A stretch of DNA of 11,587 nt from Acidobacteriota bacterium (GTDB lineage: Bacteria > Acidobacteriota > Terriglobia > Terriglobales > Acidobacteriaceae), in assembly GCA_003225595.1 (NCBI GenBank), contig QIAR01000171.1, forward strand, positions 1 through 11,587, read 5' to 3'. Of the stretch, positions 6,371 through 11,587 are shown one piece after another. The position numbers and the translations under genes were made by a program. Numbering within the stretch: the stretch's first letter is position 1; every line of letters begins with the position of its first letter. Under the pieces are notes generated by a model. The model had not been told where the DNA came from. It ran no database searches and saw only the letters and a list, made by a program, of their open reading frames with translations.

Positions 6371-8368
6371 TTAGTAATTTGGGCGTTCGGGATGAAAAAC
6401 AGACTGTCCCATCATACCCTTTGGTTTGGCGATACCAAACTCTGCAAACATGGTGGGCGCAATGTCGATGAGGGCAGGGCTTTCCGCCTCGATTTTGCGG
6501 TTGCTGAGCAGTACTCCCGGAACCAGGGTGTAATCCATGCAGTGATCGCCGCTCCAGGGATTAGTGTTGTCCTCGAGAACATCAGCAGGGAAAGCGCCAA
6601 GAATGGTCTTCCATCCCGCCCGGTAGCCCCGATTGTAACCAACGAGAAGATCGGGTCCCTGGTCGGAATATGGGCCCTGGTAAACCTCGTCGGCGCGATC
6701 GACTCGCGTAATCACGGCCATACCATTCTGGGGATCACGGACAGCAAGGAGCTTCCCCTTGATTTCCTTGAGCAACGCCTCAACCTCAGCTCCTCGCTGA
6801 ACGATTCCATCGCGCTCCCGATCACGCAGGTTCACGTATAGGCCATTTAGACCCAGCCCGTATGCGCGTGTCCGGTTCCAGTCCACGTTTGCTAAGGGCT
6901 TACTTTGGTCCGGGTCAGCTCCGCTCTTGAGAGTAATGTAGCCATTGTTTAAAAGCCAGGTGTTCAGGTTGAACGAGCGGTAATACGGAGCGAATCCGTG
7001 GTCAGAAAGAACCAGCAGAGTGGTGTGTTCGTCCAGCTTAGCCAGCACTTCGCCGAGCACCTGATCCATTTCCTGGTAGAACTCTGGCAACGCTGAACCA
7101 TACTCTGAGGCGAGTGTGGCATCCCATCCGGGGTGATGTGAGTCAATGAGGCGCCAGAACATGTGCGAGTTGAGATCGAGACTGGAAAAATAAAAGAAGA
7201 AAACGCCTTTCCTGAACTTGGGGAACTCGCTGTCGAAGATGTGGCGATGCTCCGCCAAGACGGCGCGCGCCTGGGCGAGGTATTCCTTGTCATTGAGCAC
7301 GCCATCAGAAAGTGCTTTGGTGTCCTCGGCGATCCCTTGCGTGTAGAACTCGCCCACCTCATTTGACAGTTGCCGGGAGTAACTCTCAGGGGTAGAAACT
7401 GGGAGCGCTGGATTCGAAGGATCGATGTTAATGGGTGACACGTATAGCTGAAACCGGGGATGTGCCTCCTTCAGATAAAAACGGCAAATACCTTTGACGT
7501 TCCCGACCAGGGGCATTAACTGAAACTCGGCACGGACCCAGCCACTCCACTCGCCCTCGCGCAAGACGAACTCCTGATCTTGTACCTTGACCTTGGCCAC
7601 CGGCTCGAAAGGGTCAATCGACACTGTGAAGGGCACGGTCGCCGGCGGAGAGGCCTTTCGAAAACTGTTGTCAGGACCAATCAACTGGGCAGTCACCTTG
7701 GAGCCTTCGACCTCGACAGGAATGACCTGACCGCCTTCAACTGGGCCGGCCATCACCGTTGGCTCATCCGTATAGAAAGAAAACGTCCCGTAGGTCCCGC
7801 GCAAATCTGGAGTCCCCATTCCTGAAAGGGTCTGCCCTTTCGACGGAACTGGCGGAAAGTTCGCAGGAATGCGGAAAATCACGTTAGGAATACCGTGGTC
7901 GTCCAGGATTTCCCAGAAGGCTTTCCCCTCGCGCAGTTGCTCCGCGCTCCCGCGGCCCAATGGAAAGACCCAACTGCCCAGCCGAATGGCGTGCTTGGGC
8001 GCCTCCACGCGGGAGGTGGAGAAATAGATTTTAAAAGTCCGGGGATCACGATGAATGAAATCGAAAATGCCGTGTCCCCCAGCGTTCATCCCGGTAATCA
8101 GGTTGGACCAAGCCACCGGACTCTGCGGCGGTATGCTGGTGGTAAGAAGGCGAAAGGATCCCTTCTGCGCCAGGGCGGAGAAATTCGGCATCATCCCTTC
8201 CTGCATGAAGCGCGTCAGGAGCTGGGGATCCATGCCGTCGATTCCAAGGATGATCAGCTTTTCATCCCCGTGCCATTGGCCGCCCACCCGCCGGCATGAA
8301 ACCAACGGCACCGTTGCCGCCCAAATCAGCAGCACGGTGATGATCCAGACGGCTTTCTTCAGGTGCAT
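6371..8368 (-). CDS. Lipoprotein AlkP-superfamily phosphohydrolase/phosphomutase (COG3379-like)
   Basis: This 665-aa protein is the first gene of the minus-strand operon. I start it at ATG 8368, 20 codons inside the longest frame, because this follows an AAAGGAAG ribosome binding site and opens a signal peptide (MHLKKAVWIITVLLIWAA) with a lipobox LVSC, lipidated Cys25. The mature enzyme would be tethered outside the cytosol. AlkP-fold residues are Asp44 (LGIDGMDP), nucleophile Ser83 (PQSPVAW), Asp398 and His402 (LDLNSHMFW), Asp456-His457 (LSDHGF) and His609 (WSGDHCMD). A beta-rich insert at about 200-345 ends in ICRFYLK…VSPINIDP as in the paralogue at 3136-5286; the two align over the whole catalytic domain. 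It is probably a phosphate-ester or phosphodiester hydrolase of the envelope. The substrate is not readable from sequence. Confidence 0.87.
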   Translation of the reverse strand: MHLKKAVWIITVLLIWAATVPLVSCRRVGGQWHGDEKLIILGIDGMDPQLLTRFMQEGMMPNFSALAQKGSFRLLTTSIPPQSPVAWSNLITGMNAGGHGIFDFIHRDPRTFKIYFSTSRVEAPKHAIRLGSWVFPLGRGSAEQLREGKAFWEILDDHGIPNVIFRIPANFPPVPSKGQTLSGMGTPDLRGTYGTFSFYTDEPTVMAGPVEGGQVIPVEVEGSKVTAQLIGPDNSFRKASPPATVPFTVSIDPFEPVAKVKVQDQEFVLREGEWSGWVRAEFQLMPLVGNVKGICRFYLKEAHPRFQLYVSPINIDPSNPALPVSTPESYSRQLSNEVGEFYTQGIAEDTKALSDGVLNDKEYLAQARAVLAEHRHIFDSEFPKFRKGVFFFYFSSLDLNSHMFWRLIDSHHPGWDATLASEYGSALPEFYQEMDQVLGEVLAKLDEHTTLLVLSDHGFAPYYRSFNLNTWLLNNGYITLKSGADPDQSKPLANVDWNRTRAYGLGLNGLYVNLRDRERDGIVQRGAEVEALLKEIKGKLLAVRDPQNGMAVITRVDRADEVYQGPYSDQGPDLLVGYNRGYRAGWKTILGAFPADVLEDNTNPWSGDHCMDYTLVPGVLLSNRKIEAESPALIDIAPTMFAEFGIAKPKGMMGQSVFHPERPNY

Positions 8369-8601
8369 GCTTCCTTTCACATTGTCCAGCTCGGCCGAAG
8401 TGACATCTACATTACCGGAACCTGGCAATTGGAGATCGTGACTAGATACAACACTGAAATGCCGAAAGATGTAGGTAGATCGTGATTCTTTCTCTGCTAG
8501 GTAATGATGTCAAGCGAAGGACAGGTAACGAGTTCGCCTTGGCAAGGGGCGTTAAAGGAGCAAATTTTCGAAAGAACATCGGAAGTATTAGACTGCTTTC
8601 C
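8369..8601. promoter_or_regulatory. Divergent promoter region between the operon and the sulfatase-TPR gene
   Basis: The operon and the plus-strand sulfatase-fold gene are transcribed away from each other from these 233 bp, so promoters for both should lie here. A perfect 9-bp direct repeat AGATCGTGA occurs at 8433-8441 and 8477-8485, 44 bp apart (about four helical turns), and could be a regulator site. I could not choose a convincing -35/-10 pair on either strand. In-frame upstream starts exist for both genes (8428 minus, GTG 8482 plus), but each would put an unlikely extension in front of a good signal peptide. Confidence 0.4.
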
Positions 8602-10317
8602 ATGTTGCGGCAGATCGTTTGTCTCTTGTTCCTGGGTATTTTCTCGACGGTTTCGTTCGCCTCGACCAAGCCAAACGTCGTGCTCATCACTCTGGATACG
8701 ACGCGATCCGACCGAATGGGTTTTCTCGGTGCAACGGGCAAAATCACTCCAAATCTTGATGGACTCGCCCGGCAAAGTGTCGTTTTTGAGCGCGCTTACG
8801 CGCAAGCCCCCTTGACCGTTGTATCCCACGCGACGGTTCTCTCCGGTATGTACCCCCAAACGCATCAGGTCAGCGAACTTGGTGTTCCACTAAAGTCCTC
8901 CCTCCCGTATCTTCCCGATTTGCTTCACGCCCGCGGCTATCGCACCGCCGCCTTCGTGGGATCTATCGCGCTCGATCCGAAGGGCGGGCTTGCGCCGGGC
9001 TTTGATCGCGGGTTCGACGTCTACGATGCCGGTTTCCATCGACCTCAGCACGGCGAAAGCCGTTACCAGTCGATCGCACATCGTGGAGATGAGGTAATAA
9101 CTCGCGCAATGGGCTGGCTCACCCGGAACGCACAAGGGCCATTCTTTTTGTGGGTGCACCTATACGATCCGCATGCACCATATGACACGTCTTACGATCG
9201 CGCTGTAGCCTCCGCGGATGCTGCGGTTGGAAAGCTCATGGCGGCATTGCACGCGCGAAACCTCTATGACGATGCGGCCGTTGTAGTCGCGTCGGATCAC
9301 GGAGAGAGCCTGGGCGCTCACGGTGAAGACACGCATGGCGTTTTCCTTTATGACGAAACCGTCCATGTGCCGCTGCTCATGAAATTGCCACGCAAACAAA
9401 TGGGCGGAAAGCGAGTGTCCGGAAGAGTGGGATTGGTAGATATTGCACCGACACTGCTTGAGATTGCCGGGAGTGCAGTTCCTTCCCAGATGCAGGGACA
9501 GTCGTTAGTACGCGTCGCGAGGGCGAATCTGAACTCGGATCGGCCCGTCTATGCACGCAGCGATTTTTCGCAATGGGCCTTTGGGTGGAGTGCGCTCGAA
9601 TCATGGCGTGCTGGAAAATACCTGTACATTCGCGCGCCCAAGCCGGAACTCTATGATCTGTCCGCAGATCCGAACGCAACGCGCAACCTTGCAGAACATT
9701 CGAAGGCAACGCTAGAAACCATTGCGGCACAGCTGGAAGCTTTCGACCGGCGCTTGAGCGAGCAAGGCGGAAAGTCAGCGGGGACGGAACTCACCTCCAG
9801 CGAAATGCAGAAGCTTGCCTCTTTAGGGTATGTCGGTCTGCAGAAACATGCTACGGCAGTGAACCCGTCAGCAAGCGGGACCGACCCGAAAGACATGATC
9901 GCAATGGCCGATAAGGTCCTGAGCGCGTTATCAGCGATGGTTAATGGGAGACCGGAGAAGGCAACATCAGAGCTTCAACAGGCGGTTGCCGCCCAGGCGA
10001 ATATGTATCTTGCGCAGTACGCCTTGGGCGTCTCGCTTGCACAACAGCAACAGTACTCACGTGCCCTTGAGCATCTGCACAAAGCGATTGAACTACAGCC
10101 TGATTCTGCATGGGCCCACTTTGAGATGGGCTTGACTCTTGTCAAAACTGGTGACTTCAAAACTGCCACGGTTCACCTTGAGATTGCTTCTGGCCGATTG
10201 GCCAAGTTTGCCGAAGCTCACTCGTTGCTAGCGCAGGCGTACGAGCACCTGGGCCGTACCGAAGACGCAAAGCGCGAACGTACCAAGGCGGCTCAACTAG
10301 GACAGCAAAAGCCGTAG
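8602..10317 (+). CDS. Exported sulfatase-fold (AlkP superfamily) hydrolase with C-terminal TPR repeats
   Basis: This 571-aa protein is a sulfatase-family (PF00884-type) domain followed by tetratricopeptide repeats. I choose ATG 8602 because it opens a signal peptide (MLRQIVCLLFLGIFSTVSFA, cleavage likely after Ala20). GTG 8482 would add 40 unlikely residues. The ribosome binding site is not obvious. The fold starts at PNVVLITLDTTRSD (metal ligand Asp32) and includes SDHGE (Asp232-His233) and VDIAPTLLEIAG (279-290). At the position of the sulfatase C/S-x-P-x-R motif it has Thr72-Val-Val-Ser-His, so no formylglycine can form and Thr72 is the likely nucleophile. It may be a phosphohydrolase or phosphotransferase rather than a sulfatase. 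The catalytic domain ends near KLASLGYV (404-411). TPR helices span about 435-560 (YALGVSLAQQQQYSRALEH and similar) and suggest a protein-binding role. Confidence 0.85.
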   Translation: MLRQIVCLLFLGIFSTVSFASTKPNVVLITLDTTRSDRMGFLGATGKITPNLDGLARQSVVFERAYAQAPLTVVSHATVLSGMYPQTHQVSELGVPLKSSLPYLPDLLHARGYRTAAFVGSIALDPKGGLAPGFDRGFDVYDAGFHRPQHGESRYQSIAHRGDEVITRAMGWLTRNAQGPFFLWVHLYDPHAPYDTSYDRAVASADAAVGKLMAALHARNLYDDAAVVVASDHGESLGAHGEDTHGVFLYDETVHVPLLMKLPRKQMGGKRVSGRVGLVDIAPTLLEIAGSAVPSQMQGQSLVRVARANLNSDRPVYARSDFSQWAFGWSALESWRAGKYLYIRAPKPELYDLSADPNATRNLAEHSKATLETIAAQLEAFDRRLSEQGGKSAGTELTSSEMQKLASLGYVGLQKHATAVNPSASGTDPKDMIAMADKVLSALSAMVNGRPEKATSELQQAVAAQANMYLAQYALGVSLAQQQQYSRALEHLHKAIELQPDSAWAHFEMGLTLVKTGDFKTATVHLEIASGRLAKFAEAHSLLAQAYEHLGRTEDAKRERTKAAQLGQQKP

Positions 10318-10401
10318 AGCCGATCCTGTTTTCGACGAGCAAAATCGGTCAGTCTGGAAGCAGCCACCCCTCGCCTTGATTCGCTTGATCGAGGAGGCCG
10401 G

Positions 10402-11364
10402 CTGGTCACTTTCGGTGACCTAGCGCAGCACTACATCAAGTACGAGCTAGGCGACCTTGCGGACGACCAGAAGTCCCACACAACCGTGGAACGCTACCTT
10501 CAAATCCTGAACAATCGCCTGATCCCTCGCTGGGGTAAAATCGCCGCCCTGGAAATTCAGCCACTGTACATGCAGTGGTTGAAGGCCAGCAAGCGAGAGG
10601 AGAACCTTGAGAACCCGACCGTGGACAAAATTCGCCGTGTGATGAACTTGGTCTACAAGCACGGGCAGACCTACGGGCTGATTCCTCGCACCGAGGAAGC
10701 CAATCCCATGAAGTTTGTTCGCGTGAAGACCCAGTCCGAATACGAGGCGAGGATTATCACACCGGAGCGGGGTTTTAAGATTCTCACGGCGATGCCACAA
10801 CCGGAACGCACTCTCACGCTGCTCATCGCGGCTACGGGGCTTCCGAGTGCCTTGGCTTGCAGTGGGCAGATGTGGACTACGATAGCCAGCAGATTTCCGT
10901 CCGTCGCTCGTGGACGGGCGGGAAAGTTGGCAAGCCAAAGAGGGCGGCGAGCAAGACTCCGGTTTCCTTGGTCCCTCTGCTCGCGGGCTTCATTCGCGAG
11001 TGGCAGCAGCAGACGCCCTACGGTGAACCGACCGATTGGGTCTTTGCGAGCGCGCGGCTTAGGGGTAAGCAGCCCCGCGTCGCTAACATGCTGGTCGAAG
11101 ATTATCTCCGCCCGGCAGTGCTGAAGGCGGGTGTGCTTAAAGGACGGCGAGAAGGTGCGTCTCGGGTTCCACAACCTGCGTCACAGTTTGGCGAGCTTCC
11201 TCGTGCGGAACGGGACGGACGTGAAGACGGTGCAGAAAATGCTCCGCCACAGCGACGTCGCTATCACACTCGGAATTTACGCCCACAGCATGAGCGAGGA
11301 CCGACTCGCAGCGCAGGTTGATATGTTGACCGCGATGATGACGCCCTCAAATACGGTGAACTGA
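10402..11364 (+). pseudogene. Tyrosine recombinase (phage-type integrase), N-terminally truncated and twice frame-disrupted
   Basis: This is a remnant of a site-specific tyrosine integrase. The frame is open from just after the sulfatase stop (10318) but has no ATG, GTG or TTG start ahead of the SAM-like core-binding part (VTFGDLAQHYIKYEL from 10405, TTVERYLQILNNRLIPRWG), so the N-terminal domain is missing. The catalytic part reads LTLLIAATGL up to 10842 and then continues one frame back as SECLGLQWADVD. The expected GLRxSE, with the first catalytic Arg, is gone, consistent with a 7-nt deletion. An extra G at about 11142-11143 then restores the original frame: VLK | DGEKVRLGFHNLRHSLASFLV…LRHSDV…YAHSMSED, which still holds the His-x-x-Arg box, second His and nucleophile Tyr. 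It cannot make an active recombinase. Its neighbour is tRNA-Phe, a typical integration target. Confidence 0.88.
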
Positions 11365-11429
11365 AAGGCCACGGGTGAGAAATCACAGGTGTAAAATTTC
11401 GGACCAGGTTGCTAACCCATTGAGAGATA

Positions 11430-11505
11430 TGGTGGCCAGGGACGGAGTTGAACCGCCGACGCCAGCCTTTTCAGGGCTGCGCTCTACCACCTGAGCTACC
11501 TGGCC
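11430..11505 (-). tRNA. tRNA-Phe (GAA), CCA encoded
   Basis: On the minus strand the sequence folds as a full cloverleaf. The acceptor stem GGCCAGG pairs with CCTGGCC (11499-11505 and 11434-11440). The D-stem is GCTC/GAGC, the anticodon stem CAGCC/GGCTG with loop CTGAAAA, and the T arm has loop TTCAACT. The anticodon GAA lies at 11470-11472. Discriminator A (11433) and the 3' CCA (11430-11432) are encoded. Length is 76 nt with CCA and the gene appears intact. Its 3' end faces the integrase remnant, so the gene is a candidate attachment site of the former element, though no second copy of its 3' end occurs in the window. Confidence 0.96.
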
Positions 11506-11587
11506 CACTCCTTGCTCACAGTACGTCCGGCGACCTGAGTGAGTCGCGAGTACACGCTATGACTGTGGCGGGATTGCCTACAGCAAA
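11506..11587. other. Region upstream of tRNA-Phe, nothing identified
   Basis: These last 82 bases precede the tRNA gene on its strand and should contain its promoter. I could not pick convincing -35 and -10 elements, and no coding frame is supported. Confidence 0.4.

Noticed and set aside
1751..8368. BREX-type PglZ defence protein
   Set aside because: PglZ is also in the AlkP superfamily, but none of the other BREX genes (brxC, pglX, brxL) is present and these proteins have COG3379-type motifs with signal or membrane segments.
8369..8428. Longer N-terminus for the lipoprotein enzyme (start at 8428)
   Set aside because: The inner ATG at 8368 has a good ribosome binding site and directly opens a lipoprotein signal peptide; the extension would bury it.
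8482..8601. Longer N-terminus for the sulfatase-fold protein (GTG 8482)
   Set aside because: It would add 40 basic, non-conserved residues before a clear signal peptide.
10319..10350. Possible terminator hairpin after the sulfatase-TPR gene
   Set aside because: The pairing needs a large bulge and wobble pairs and has no T-tract following it.

Overview
The window looks like a bacterial chromosome segment of moderately high GC, most likely from Acidobacteriota (Terriglobia-like). That placement is an inference: the degraded tyrosine integrase, the sulfatase-TPR fusion and the large AlkP-superfamily (COG3379-type) proteins resemble families common in that phylum. There is no rRNA or other direct taxonomic marker.

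Layout. Positions 1-366 hold no gene I can support. Positions 367-1552 hold a broken DUF262 (GmrSD-like restriction) gene with at least two single-base frameshifts and no visible C-terminal nuclease part. After a palindrome-rich leader (about 1553-1750) comes a plus-strand cytosolic AlkP-superfamily phosphohydrolase (1751-3133). It ends 2 nt from the end of a convergent four-gene minus-strand operon (8368 down to 3136). Read 5'->3', the operon encodes a lipoprotein AlkP-superfamily enzyme, a 69-aa ribbon-helix-helix-like protein, a three-helix membrane protein with an Oxa1/EMC3-like plan plus an extracytoplasmic beta-type domain, and a membrane-anchored paralogue of the first enzyme. A divergent promoter region (8369-8601) separates the operon from a plus-strand exported sulfatase-fold protein with a TPR tail (8602-10317). 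Directly after its stop codon lies a decayed tyrosine-recombinase gene (to 11364), missing its N-terminus and carrying two frame disruptions. An intact tRNA-Phe(GAA) on the minus strand (11430-11505) follows.

How it fits together. Four AlkP-superfamily enzymes occupy about 8.5 kb. They use different predicted nucleophiles (Ser, Ser, Thr, Thr) and are predicted to sit in different places: cytosol, lipoprotein, inner-membrane anchored, exported. The tight operon, the insertase-like membrane protein and a shared short 'RLxxLGY' peptide in two otherwise unrelated proteins suggest one functional unit acting on phosphorylated envelope or lipid-linked substrates. No substrate can be read from the sequence. 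The flanking restriction and integrase remnants next to a tRNA suggest an old integrated element now fixed and decaying, while the central genes remain intact.
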